NCBI GenBank assembly: GCA_965153455.1
Contig: OZ234496.1
Coordinates: forward strand, 7,387,207-7,451,206
Direction: 5' to 3'
DNA length: 64,000 bases
Origin: Sphagnum compactum
Lineage: Eukaryota; Bryophyta; Sphagnopsida; Sphagnales
The notes beneath the pieces were generated by a model. It did no database searches and had not been told where the DNA came from. It worked only from the letters and a program-made list of their open reading frames with translations. Shown piece by piece: positions 23,226 to 35,236 of the stretch. The position numbers and the translations under genes were made by a program. Numbering within the stretch: position 1 is the stretch's first letter; every line of letters starts with the position of its first letter.

Positions 23226-24730
23226 CTCCCCTTCTCACCTATATAGCTGGGCCAAAGGGCACTCCATCTTTCAATATAATCTTCTATTTTGGGGGAGCCT
23301 CCATAGTTTCAACTTATTTTTTGTGATGGGGCAATCGAAATAACTCATTGCAACCCAAAAAAAAAAGTTGGACTTGTGAGGCACCCCCAACATCAAGATC
23401 AATCACACTACCTAATCAAGTCACTTATTTGTTGGACTCATTCCCATGGATTGTCTACTGCACAATCTCCTGACACCTGCTGCAGAATCATGATCTATAT
23501 AACGGGTAGGCTACATAAAGTCGTCAAAACACAGGCAAGTAGTCTCCTTGACACTACAATTAATCTGGCGCCAGTCATCATGTGCAGGTGGCTCCCACCT
23601 ACAGCAGACTTCGTCAAAGAAACCTGAATATAATATTCCAAAGGTGCATTTTTATCTAAATTGTTTTGTCAGAAAAGAAATTTGTGGATCTTGACATCAC
23701 CACCAGTTTCACAAAGCTGTAACAAAAATTTCAGATGCTGAACATCTCTAATGGTTACAGATTTGGAGTTTCGACACACTCTAAATGATATGACATGCCA
23801 AACCATATTACTAGAATGCCAAATATAAATTTGTAGAATGTTTCAGATGACAATACTTAGAAGACTTAAAATTCCTTGATTTTTGCTGCGCTAGTGTCCA
23901 GTCCTAGGAATCTGTTTTCCGACTGAATTCGCCAGGCAAGATGGTTTGCCAATCAATCAATCATCCTGTATTTTATGGAAGATCTGAGCACCCCCAACGA
24001 TGTGGTGATGTCAAGGAAGGTCTTTTCTTCTTTACTAGCAACAACGAGACTGCAACTTCCAGAATTTCAAGTTTGGTGATGCTGCCTCCTTTTTTGTATC
24101 TTCCTAGTCACCGTGTATAGCTTGCAGTCAAAGAAGATGACACGAAAAAACGGGTTAAAGAAGTTGTTGGTGTTTTGGGTAAGGACAGTGCATAATAGAA
24201 TCCCCGTACTGATGGAATTTTGAGTTGAGATTGAGGAGCGATCCTAAGCCAGAATGGCTTTATGAGCTGCAACATTGTGATCACAAGGAAATGGAGGGTA
24301 ATGAAAGTATCAGCTAGGATGTACTCGTATCGGGGACTTTTTAGAAGCTTCCAACTCTTTTGCCTATGGAACCTTTTTCCGTCTTTTTAAGAGGGTCACT
24401 CGTGGTATTTCTCGTGCGGTCATTTTTGATAATATAGTAGAGAGGAGAAACCGACAGGTGTGCAGATTGGAGCGTTTTTGCTCTTTTTTTTGCAAAAAAT
24501 CAGGGTTTCTGGGAAATCATGTAGCCAAGGCTGCTAAAGCATTGTTGTAAGGTGGCAGAAAGAGGAAATTAAAGCACAAAAACTTAATCAGCATCTGATG
24601 ACCACAGGACTAAGCATGTCATTTTGAGAGTTCATAGAGGTAAGCTCACAGAAGAGTCAGGCATGGGAGGGTTTCGAGTTACGACAGAAGGCCGAGAGCT
24701 TTCAGTGTTGTGCATCGGAGAGTGAGGAGT

Positions 24731-26190
24731 TCACATAGCTGAATTTAGAAAGGTGCCGTCGAGAGTGCGTATTGTAGGGGGACTGTAAGAAATTTCAGTA
24801 CTGGCATAAGGGCAGACAAAGAGCATGTGCTGTGGTTTGGTCTGAGGTTTAAGCTGTAGCATTGTCTCAGTACGTAACCTAATTGTGAGGTCTTTTCTTG
24901 CCACAAAGACTCGAAAGTCTCCTTTGTGTTGCTGGCTGTGAGTTTCAGTGGCTGTGCTGAGGCCACCATCAAGCCACAGCAACATTTAGATCCCTAGGGG
25001 ATTCAGAGTAGCGTTCTTTTGTTTTTCTGGACTTTGAATTTGTAATGTACCAGGAGTAATGAGCACCTCAGGCTTGATGTAGTCCATTATTCTTTGGAAT
25101 ATGTTGAAAAAGGACAAACGCTGCCAGATATATAGATATTCTGTTTGAAGGATATCTTTCAAAATTTACTCCCTTTTTCTAGTGTTAAAATTTGATGATG
25201 TTTCTTTTCAAAAAGTAGGAAATTTGTTTTAAAATATTCCCTGAGTTGTTGAGATTAGAGTCTCAAGAAAATTCACCAGAAAACAAAAACCCACTGGTTC
25301 AGAGCCATCCTCGTAAGATTGGCAGTTGTGCGGAGGGACCCTGCCACTTTCAATTGCCTGATGGTTGTTATAAACTGAAATTGTCTGAGAATTGCCTATG
25401 GATCTAGTTGAATGTAATGGATTATGAACAAGAATCATAGTAGTTGACTGCTGGACATATACTCCAGCAGTCAAGCAGATCGGGTATGATGTGTTACAAC
25501 TAGATATGCAATATTTTTCCACAGAAATATTTTTCCACCCTTTTCCCACACTTTTCCCACACTACCCCCCACATAGCAAGTTCAGCATTTTTTGTTGAGT
25601 AATTTTTTCTTTTCTAAAAATGAGGCTGATTAATATTCCTTCAAATTATTCATTTTCCTTCATGTTTCTCTGCCTCATGACATCCCTAAACAATATTCCA
25701 TAAAGAACAACCTGGGAAAAATAATCCTTAATTTGGTGGAAACTGGTTTGTATATCTATGAACAAGTTCCATGATCCCCACCGGTATGACCCCTGGACCT
25801 GTTGTATCCTTTAAAGGTTCAACCCTCTGGGTTGGGTGACTTCTTGTTTGTATATCACTTGTCAGGTGTTGAACCTCATCAATTGACTTCTGAGTCACCA
25901 AAGAAGATAATGCACCCCTTCCACCTCTTGTATCCTTTTCAGAACTATGGTCCACAAGGTCAAATCCATCATCACATGAAAGTTTAGTTGAATCTGCACC
26001 TACTACAGCCCCACCATCAAGCTCTGCCAATGCATGCAAAGCATGATTTCCAAGTGACACAGAAGACTGCTCACCACCTACCACTTCACATGTACAAAGT
26101 GATTCAGTCTCAGAGTCATGCCAAGTAGATTTGTAACCTGAGCGCAAGTTTTGAGACTTGTCCAATTCCCCAAACCATGACTTTACTGTT
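24731..26190 (-). CDS. Possible multi-exon hypothetical gene, minus strand
   Basis: Three minus-strand stretches have balanced amino-acid composition in contrast to the AT-rich noise nearby: 26190-25728 (about 150 codons, reading SWFGELDKSQNLRSGYKSTW at its start and ending at a TAA), 25549-25229 (followed in frame by a possible donor near 25270) and 24985-24731 (reads HKGDFRVFVARKDLTIRLRT). I do not recognise a domain in any of them, and I could not join them with phase-compatible splice sites. The 26.2-25.7 kb segment is the most convincing and could be a terminal exon. They may belong to one gene, to several, or be remnants. Confidence 0.28.
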
Positions 26191-27362
26191 CAAAGTCCTT
26201 TAAGAGGCAGATCTCCATGACCAATTTGTGATTTGACCCAAAACACACATCAGCAGGTGAGAGTAGATACCTTGCTTACAACCCAGATCAGCTTGAAGAC
26301 TTAAAATAACACTTCCCTGGATATCTGGACCGATAATAAAATCTTGCAAGGAAAGAGACTTTGCAATGAAATCTTGATGTGGTGCTGTGGATTGCTATGC
26401 CCAACCAGAATTTTGCATAACACATTTGGGTGGTGTGATCTACCAGAACCATCGGCCTGATTACTTCAACACATTTCTGGATAAGCTCATTTCCTGGGAG
26501 GCTGTGGCAGGGCGCCTTGCTCAAGCCAAGGCATTTCTAAATCTAGGGGAGCCAACTGTTCCAGAAAAGTGAAGTTGTGTGAAACTCATCCACTTGAGCA
26601 AACATAAGGAATCAATTTTCGTATCTTCAGTAGGCAGACGCAAGGTTCTGGAAGTGTCTATAGAGGGTTTGTGGTGCCGAGGACAGAAAATGGAATTGAA
26701 GGGCCAGATATCTTTTCTCTAAATAATGAATGCTGTCAGTTAGTTTTTATGGAGTGGAGAAAATGTAGCTGAAGAGCCAAATGTATTTTCTCTAATTGAT
26801 GACCATGGTCAGTCACTTCTTTTTATCGTGCAGCCAATGAGGACTCCTGGGTGTCTATTTTTACATGTTCTGGGCCTTCTGGGTTGGCTTTTGAGGAGAA
26901 AAAGAGACGTAATGTGTTCTTTGATGCTGTGAAAGATTGTATGTAGCACACTGTTGGGTTTAAGAACTCTGGGTAGTGAATGAGTTAATGTGGATAGTAA
27001 AACATAGGAAACCTTTTGTCTCTGCGAGACAATCTTGTGAGCAGATGCATGCATGATGTTGCTAGTGTCATCTCAACAGGAACTGCAACAAAGTATGTCA
27101 TGCTTGGTTATGACTCTTTGAGAGGTTGATTTAACACTGGACTGCTGGAGAACTGTTTAGGCAAGAGTGTTGGGATGGCTTTGTTAATGGAGGACAGAAT
27201 TGGGAAATGGAGGACGCAGAGAGGGAGGTGGTCTCAACCCTGATAGGCAACCCCATCTCTTGCTTGTTGTATGGAAACAGCTTTGGAGATTTTCCATATC
27301 GAATTCTGACAAATTTCAGGTAACCACATTCTCATTGTCAAAAAGATTCGCACTTGGCAGAA

Positions 27363-27551
27363 ATGATATATATGTCAAATTCTCAAATTGAAGCTGATTT
27401 GAAATGATGCTGGTTTAAAGAATTTGAGAATTTGACATATATATCATCTTTCAAATTCTCAAATTCTCAAATTCAAATTGAAGCTGAAAAATTCTTTCAA
27501 CCAGCATCATTTCAATTTGAGAATTTGAGAATGATGCTGGTTGAAAGAATT
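27363..27551. repeat. Nested perfect inverted repeats (double hairpin)
   Basis: Two adjacent hairpins. The first has 27-base arms matching exactly (27363-27389 and 27421-27447, starting atgatatatatgtcaaattc) with a 31-base loop. The second has 22-base arms matching exactly (27490-27511 and 27530-27551, starting aattctttcaaccagcatc) with an 18-base loop. The loop of the first contains a diverged copy of the second arm, and 'caaattgaagctga' occurs directly repeated at about 27386 and 27476. The perfect arms suggest recent formation or an active structural role. Confidence 0.85.
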
Positions 27552-30500
27552 TTGAGGTGGATATTTTTATCAACAGTGACAAAACTGTAAAGGGTTCTAC
27601 TGTAAAACTATATTTCTGCTGTTTTATTAGGTTCTAATCCTTGATACAAGAATTTATTTAATATTTTAGAATTAACACTAAAATGTAACTAAATTTAATT
27701 ATAAACTATAAATGACAATTAATTAAAAATGATATTAAATTCAAACTAAATGTATTATTAATATTAATTTAATATTATTAATTAATACTTAATTGCTAGT
27801 AATAATAACATAATTTATCATAGTATTAATTTAGAACTTGATTATTAAATCGTTAATAAATATTGATTATTTAGTAATTGTTAATTAATTGTTAATATAA
27901 ACTAACTAATTAATGTGTAATTAATAGTACCTATTATTTATATTAAATATAATAGGTAGTTTTACATATTTAACTATTTACTTATTATTTATCAACTTAC
28001 CTAACTTACATAAATCACAGTATATGCAAAATGTATATTTAATATGCCAAAAATATAAGGTAATTAAATTCATGAATTTATAAATATGTCTCTAATATAT
28101 TTCAAAACATTTAAATATATATCCAAGGTATATAAAAATAACCAAGTTTTGAAAAAAATTGCGAATAATTAAACATACTGGCTTTTTTTAGTCAACATGG
28201 AAATATGTAAAATCTAGTAGTCATAAATTAATACACTATAATTACAAGAAATGAAATAAATTGAAATGGATGACAACTAGTTGTAAAACTGAAAAAACAT
28301 ATTTGCAAATGACATTTAGTTGTATATAATCATAAATTTGATGATTACATAATATAAGATTTCTTTTAATGTAAAAATTAAATGCAAACCCTAAATTTAA
28401 AACATAATTTAAAGTTTAAAATTTAAAACCTAACTTTAAATCTTTTAAAATATAAATCACATATATATATAATGCAATATTTACATAGAATTTTTGAAAA
28501 AAATTGTTTGTTGGTCGAATTGTTTAAAATGAATCCCCATTCAAATATAATACATGCATAAAATGTTTAATTATGTGTAGCACATATAAGTTTACATGAT
28601 TGTTGTGCAAGTATTACAAAAGATAAAAAAAAATCAATGTGTGTGTTTTGTACCCACATGTAGTATTACAAAAGAGGAGGAAAATAATTTAGTGTGTTTT
28701 AAGCCCTAAATGTGAATATTATAATTGAAGACAAAATTCCAATATTAATTTTGTTAACGATATGTAAATATTACATACATTATATTTATTTAATGACAAA
28801 TAAATCAAAATAATGGTTATTGCATCTTTGGGATTAGTGTGTTTTATATATTGTTTATTCATTTTTAAAGTATGTACATTAAGGTTGAAACATTAAAATA
28901 TTACATCACAGAGCAACGTGATTCAAAAGTGATTTTTTGATAAGATTCATGGGGAATTCAAAATGTAATAATTCACATCAATTTATTAAAAAATGTTTAA
29001 AAAGGCACAAAAATGCACGTTTACATTCAAAAAATTATTTAATACCCATCATCATTAAAACCATGAGCTTAGCAATAAACTTCAACCACCTCCTCCACCC
29101 ATGTTGCATGATGGTGATTATACATTTGACCATTTTATAATGAGACGAATTGCTTTAACCATAAATTGGTCATTTATAATTTTATGTAACTTAAATAAGA
29201 ATTCACACAATTTGTAAAAAATATTTGTAAATTTCAATCAAACAATTGAATTTTAATGAAAGGATTTATAAATAAATATTATTTGTAAATGGTCTTTAAA
29301 GCATGAAAATCAAAGATTGTCTACATCTTCTCAAGTTGAATGGACTTGGTAAGTTCCTGCTAGCATAAGATAACATTTCATATCACATTTACCCTCTTCA
29401 CATAGGATAAATTGCATTGAAACATGATGTTAATGAATTTCTCATTATTTTCAATTCATGAAAATGCATATTGAAAAATATCTTTAAAATCCTAAAAATG
29501 ATATAATGTAAAAAAATATTATTATTATTAATTTCATGTTGTAACAATGTTGAAAATGAGAGTGAGGAGTGAGCGCAATGATAAGACATTTTCTTCCGAT
29601 GATAATGTCATTTGTAACTATTGTAATGATGTAATGTGATGACAAAACTTTTAATATTTTCTTTTTTCTTATAATAATGTTGTTAATAATAATTTTAATG
29701 AAATAATTTTTTTTTTCCCTCTTCCAATATTGACATAACACTTAATGGTGCATCTTAAATATAAAAATATTTGTTAGGTGGAATTTTTTTTTTAAATGAT
29801 GTGAATAGTTTTAATATTTGTACGGACCAAGTTACACATTTTATTAATTATATGAAAAATCTTGATGTTACAAATTTCGTTTATAATCATAAATAATGTG
29901 TATCATATTTAATATAAAATTAATTACATATGTATCTTTATCGAATGAAAGGAAAACACAAATAAGGTGGGTTATTATAATAATGTGAAAAATGTGTAAA
30001 TGTGTCAAAACGAACAACATTACATTCAAAGGATCCCTCTATTATGCATTACACTCAAATGAAATGACTATGACATCTATGTGTTGAAAATCTTGTGAGA
30101 AATATAGTGTCAATAGGCATGCATCAAATTATTGCATAAAATAATAGAATTTAATATAAAGTATTGTTAAAAGATTTTAATTTTTGAAAAATGATTGTTC
30201 ATGATATAAAATTTAAAACATTACAAACACTCACTTATAATATTACTCAATATTGATGTAAATGTAAAATATCACGTATTCTTATGGACCATCATTTTGC
30301 ATATGTTATATATTGCATTCATATCGAACTTATAATGAATTGAAATATTTCACACATGATTTTTTCAACTAAATGGTGAATGTGTCAGCCCTAATCGATA
30401 AATCACATTTTTCAATTATCATGGGTTTGATATTATTGGTTTGTTTATTTAAAATTAATAATCATGATGCCATAATCAAACATGATACAAACGAGGAACA

Positions 30501-30887
30501 TGATCACGAATAATATTTCCACATATTTAAAAATATATATTAAAGTCATTTACAAAATTATTTCAAACAAAATAATTTTGTAAAAATTTACACAATATAT
30601 CTAAAAGATGATTAAATGAAAAATGTGATGAATGTGTGTATGCAAATATATATATATTTAAATATAAAACATTTTTAATTTTTAGATGCAAATCATTGAC
30701 AAAAGGAGGAAGTTAATTTTTGTCAATGGGTGAAAAAGGCGAAATGTTGTTGTAGTCTTATCAATTGTGATTGCCAAAATTGTTAAAGTCAATTCACACA
30801 TTAATCCAACATACTATTTTATATGTGCCATTGTTTATATGTAATATAATCATGCTAATGAAAATGAAAAAAAAAAATCAAAAAAAA

Positions 30888-31015
30888 TAGTTTCTAATTC
30901 AAATTTAAATTCATTTTCAATTCATTTCTAATTCATTTTTAATTAACTTTTAATTCATTTTTAGTTTATTTTTAATTCACTTGTAGTTAACTTTTAATTT
31001 ATTTTCAATTAATTA
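30888..31015. repeat. Degenerate 12-bp minisatellite, tract 1
   Basis: Consecutive variants of TTTTAATTCATT, with taattcac, tagttaac and tcaattaatt versions, follow each other with a spacing of about 12 bases. It is homologous to the longer tract at 31785-32095. Confidence 0.7.
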
Positions 31016-31784
31016 TTTCCAATGTGCAAGTAGTATGTGACAAATACAAATTTCAGACTAACGAGAACATGAGTAAAAAGGTAATGCATTGATTTTAAGG
31101 ACATAAACCTGTCATTGTGTGACACAAACCATAACGAAAATACTTACCTATTTGGTAGGTTTGACTTACAACCCAACCCAACCCAACATGATATGAAAAC
31201 ATCATGTTATAAGCCACCCACCTTGTAGATTTTTGACTTTCCTTACATTGGATCTTATAGTGAAACACTTGTTTACCTTATGTATATAAAAATTAGCACA
31301 CATGTAATTTGTAGCAAACCTACATTTCAAAAACACACATGTGTCTATAAAGGTAAAAAGAGGATGTTATAAAGTCATAATTCAACAGCCTAACGTTCTA
31401 GTGGAGTTAGTTGTGCTTGGAGCTTAACAATATATTGAGCCCGTGCTTATTCATAAGGGTTTAGTTGCGATGTTTCAACAATGTTCACAACTCTATTGTT
31501 TTTTACCAATCCAAATTCATGTTTGCATTGTCTAACACTCAGGCTACTTGATAACATTTAATTTTGCTTTTTTTGCGAGACATTTGTTAGCTTGTATAGG
31601 TTGTAAAACTCATATACACAAAGTCTTTCCATATTTGTAATACAATCTAAAAAAATGCCAAGGAAACAATAGGTGTTTGCTTGGGCTTTCAGGAATAAAA
31701 TGTTTTGTGTTTGATTAATCCAAATGTAAAACATGTGTTCCCAATTGCTCAGTGCTAAAAGGTATGCACATTACATATTATGAA

Positions 31785-32095
31785 AAAGTTAACTTTTAAT
31801 TCATGTTTAGTTAATTTTTAATTCGTTTTTAGTTCATTTATAGTTAATTTTTAATTTATTTCCAATTAATTTTTAATTCACTTTGAATTCATTTTTAATT
31901 CACTTGTAGTTAACTTTTAATTTATTTTCAATTAATTTTTAATTCACTTTGAGTTAATGTTTATTTCATTTTTTAGTTTATTTTTAATCATTTTTTAGTT
32001 CACTTTTAATTAAATTTTAATTCATTTTTAAATAATTCTTCATTAACTTTTAATTCATTCTTAGTTGAATTTTAATTAAATTCTAATTCACACAT
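31785..32095. repeat. Degenerate 12-bp minisatellite, tract 2
   Basis: About 25 variants of the unit TTTTAATTCATT (with TTTAGTTAA, TTCACTTGTAG and TTTCAATTAA forms). Composite higher-order phrases such as 'cacttgtagttaacttttaatttattttcaattaa' occur in both tracts, so they derive from one array that was split or duplicated. Confidence 0.7.
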
Positions 32096-33554
32096 GGTTC
32101 AACATAAGCCACACATAAGTACACATGAATCACATGTAAATTGAAAGTTTTTTGGGAATTTTTTTAAGCTAAATGTTCAATGGGTATAAATGGAAGTAAA
32201 ATTTCATTTCATTTTCATTCTAGTCAACACCAATTTTAGGTAAATTTTGTATTACAAGCTTGCTTTGTTTTTGTTTCGTTTATGCAAAGTTATTGGATTT
32301 TTGTTTTGCACATTTCATGTTTTTATTCTTAATTTTTTTATTTCACGATTTGAATTTGGAATTAAACATGCCTTTAGGTTTTTTTTGTTTATAAAATCTT
32401 GTAGACTTGGTTGTATTTGTGTACATTATAACCCTAACCTTAAAACCTATGTTCAACCAAAAACATAATTCAACTAAGTGCGACAAAAATCTTCACATTT
32501 TTTTTAATGACATGAATTTATTTATTTTATTTATCATGTGACATTTTTATTGCAACAAAATTTCAATGACAATTTTATCATGTAATTTAGGAAGTTCACA
32601 AAAGTGACAATTAGTCTTTTTTTCCTTACAACACGTTCTTGTTGCGATAGATGATCGATATAACAACAATGTTTCATATGTTTATTTAGAAATCACAAAA
32701 TTAGTGTTTTCATTGCATTCCATTGGAAAAAGCTCCATCAAATTTTTTTAATCCATATTCACATTAATGTCTTGCATGTTTTTGTGCAAATTGTATAGTA
32801 TAGAAAAATATGTCATTGTTGCATTGACCTTATACTCATTAAAGTTATAAATCGGGTGTTTCAAAATATTTTTTACCCCATTTAGAATTTGACAAAAATT
32901 GTTTCATTATTACTTGAAAATGATGAGACCCTCGTACATTAAAAATATTTGATTGCAATTTGCCAAAAAATTTGAATTCACATGTTATATTTTATTTTAT
33001 GATCAAAACAATTGTTTAATTTCAAAAGTTCACTATAAGTCCATTATGAATCCATTTTTCAAAAGAACTCATTCATATTTTTCAATATGTTTTCAGTTTA
33101 AATCTATTACAATTTGAATAAGTTTAAAAATTGACAATGTTAATGTTGAATATATAACTCTACATTTTAAGTTCATGTATAGTCTTAAAAAATTGCTACT
33201 ATAACAATCTAAACTACCCACTAACCTATGCTTTCATTAAAAACAATTCAAAAATCACATTATTTGACTATTGATGATAGCAAGTCCATCATGTGACAAT
33301 CCATTGAACATTTGAAAAGAATCATACTACCAACCAAGCCAATTAATTGGTACATGTTCATACTTAAACCCCTATTGGGACACCTCTTTTTAAAGGCTTA
33401 TCAATGACTTTTAGTGCACCAATTCTATTTTTAGCTCATTAATGCCAACAAATGTACCTAATTTAAGAGATATTTGGATCTTTGAAAGCTAAAAATAAAT
33501 GCAAAAATTTCATGCATTAGGTATCACAAACATTGGCAAGAGGAGGTGAAAACT

Positions 33555-34195
33555 TACCTCATGCACTTGTTGCCTTTATAATGAGAACATTGTGTGCTTG
33601 TTGCTTCCTTTAGGGATTGGAACTTGCTGTAGTGCAAGCCATGGGATGCAAGACCTACAAGCATGGGAACCAATTTTCAAAAGTTGCATACAATTTTTAG
33701 AATATGACAAACAAAAAAGTTTGAAATGCCCTTGAAATAAAGAAGGTATCCAAGGTGAAAAAGAGAAAAACAAAAAGGGGAGGAGGAAATGAAAGATTAT
33801 GTCACACACTTATTGCCTTTACAATGAGAATATTGTGTGCTTGTTGCTTCTTTTAGGGACTAGAGCTTGTTGTAGTGCAAGTCTCACAATGCCAAGTCCT
33901 AGCATGGGAACCAATTTCCAAAAGTTGCATGCAAGTTTGTAGAATATGATGAACAAATGTGTCTAAAATGCCCATGAAAGAAAGAAGGTATCCAAGGTGA
34001 AAAAGAGAGAAACAAAAAGGGGAGGAAACAAAAGCTTACTTACACACACTTATTGCCTTTATGATGAGAACATTGTGTGATTGTTGCTTCCTTCAGGGAC
34101 TAGAGCTTGTTGTAGTGCAAGCCTCACAATCCAAGACCTGCAAGCATGTGAACCAATTTCAAAAGTTGCATGTAGAATATGATGAACATCATGTG
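33555..34195. repeat. Tandem repeat of about 240 bp, 2.7 copies
   Basis: Three head-to-tail units start near 33555, 33800 and 34040; the anchor 'ttgcctttannatgagaa' occurs at about 33570, 33813 and 34053, giving periods of 243 and 240 bases. Each unit contains 'gttgcttcctttaggga', 'cttgttgtagtgcaagcc', 'catgggaaccaatttc' and, in the first two, 'gaaggtatccaaggtgaaaaagag'. The third unit is cut off after the 'gaatatgatgaaca' phrase. Identity between units is about 85-90% by eye. No coding function is evident. Confidence 0.85.
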
Positions 34196-34639
34196 CAAGA
34201 GCAACAACTTGACAATGCTCCTTGTACCAATCAGATCCCAACAGAATGTCTTTTGTCCAGATTGCATGTGAAATGGTCTACAAGCAAACAACAGAGCTAT
34301 ACCTGCAGCAGTTGACAGTGTATTGTAGGGTGACGTCCAAAACAAAGGCACTACTCCTTCAGGCAAAGAAAAATGATCATCCTCACCAACAATGTTTTCA
34401 CAAGTTGTCCTCTCCCATTTCTTTGTCATGTAGAAAGCAATGGAATGGATCCAATGATCAAAGAACAACACAAGGTGGTTTGAATATTTCATCTTGATAT
34501 ACATGGTCATGGGTGTGTGGCATACACTCTTGCAAGGACAACTGTTTTTGAGATGAAGAAAGTCAATTCTGTACTCTGTGAGCGGGGGGGGAGCACACTC
34601 TTGCTGCTGATGCATGCGGCAGCACACAAAGCCCACAAC

Positions 34640-35236
34640 TACTGCTCTAGGGTTTCAGGCAAACTGCACAAAGCAGCCATTCAGCCATGACCTCGAACCA
34701 TACAAACCCTCTCTCTTCAGGCCCATCGCACGTCGTGCTTTGCTTTGCTTTGCTTTCCTTTCGCACAGTAGCTTACACACCTCGGCCTAACGCAACGTGA
34801 TCCTTGTCCGTAGATTGCCTATCCCCCTCTTGCGTCTTTGCATTTCACCGCTGTTTTAATTTTGTTGTGAGGGGGTTTTCGCATCGACCTCTGTGCATGA
34901 GGGTTTGCTCTCTCTCCAAGGGCTGCAAATTGCAGCTGGATCTTCTGCATTTGCTGGTGGTGTACACGATTGTTATTGTCTGTTATGCGGTTCATGTAGT
35001 GCATCGGGAGCCACAGGAACAGCGGCCGGGGAGGGGAGCGCATGCACTGCTGCTGTGGCACCAGCCTACACAACCGGTCGTGTGCAGTGAGTGACAGCCT
35101 CGTTTCCTTGCAGTTGTTGATTTGTGATGGCGTAGTTGCTGCTGGGACGAATGGTCTGAGATAAAAGAGGTAGGAGAGAGAGAGAGAAAGAAAAGAGGCT
35201 TCGAGGAGAGGAGCTTTGTTTTGAAGCAAAGAAGCC
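34640..35236 (+). promoter_or_regulatory. Likely promoter and 5' leader of LSM12
   Basis: Local GC content rises sharply compared with the AT-rich DNA upstream, there is a tgcttt repeat at 34738-34760 and a GA-rich tract at 35170-35200, features often seen in plant core promoters and leaders. The coding start at 35237 has a strong context (gaagccATGG). No TATA box can be assigned with confidence, and the transcription start is unknown. Confidence 0.4.

Larger units (their letters stand above)
27560..33560. other. AT-rich gene desert
   Basis: About 6 kb of very AT-rich DNA with no open frame resembling a protein, no splice-supported exon and no RNA gene. It contains long stretches of A/T permutations and two T-rich minisatellite tracts (listed separately). 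It probably is old transposon or intergenic heterochromatic DNA. Confidence 0.6.

Noticed and set aside
33555-34195. Repeat array considered as CRISPR-like
   Set aside because: The units are 240 bp, contiguous and without spacers, in a eukaryotic genome.
34124-34636. 170-codon minus-strand frame
   Set aside because: Overlaps the end of the 240-bp repeat array, has no family resemblance and lies upstream of LSM12 on the opposite strand without splice support.
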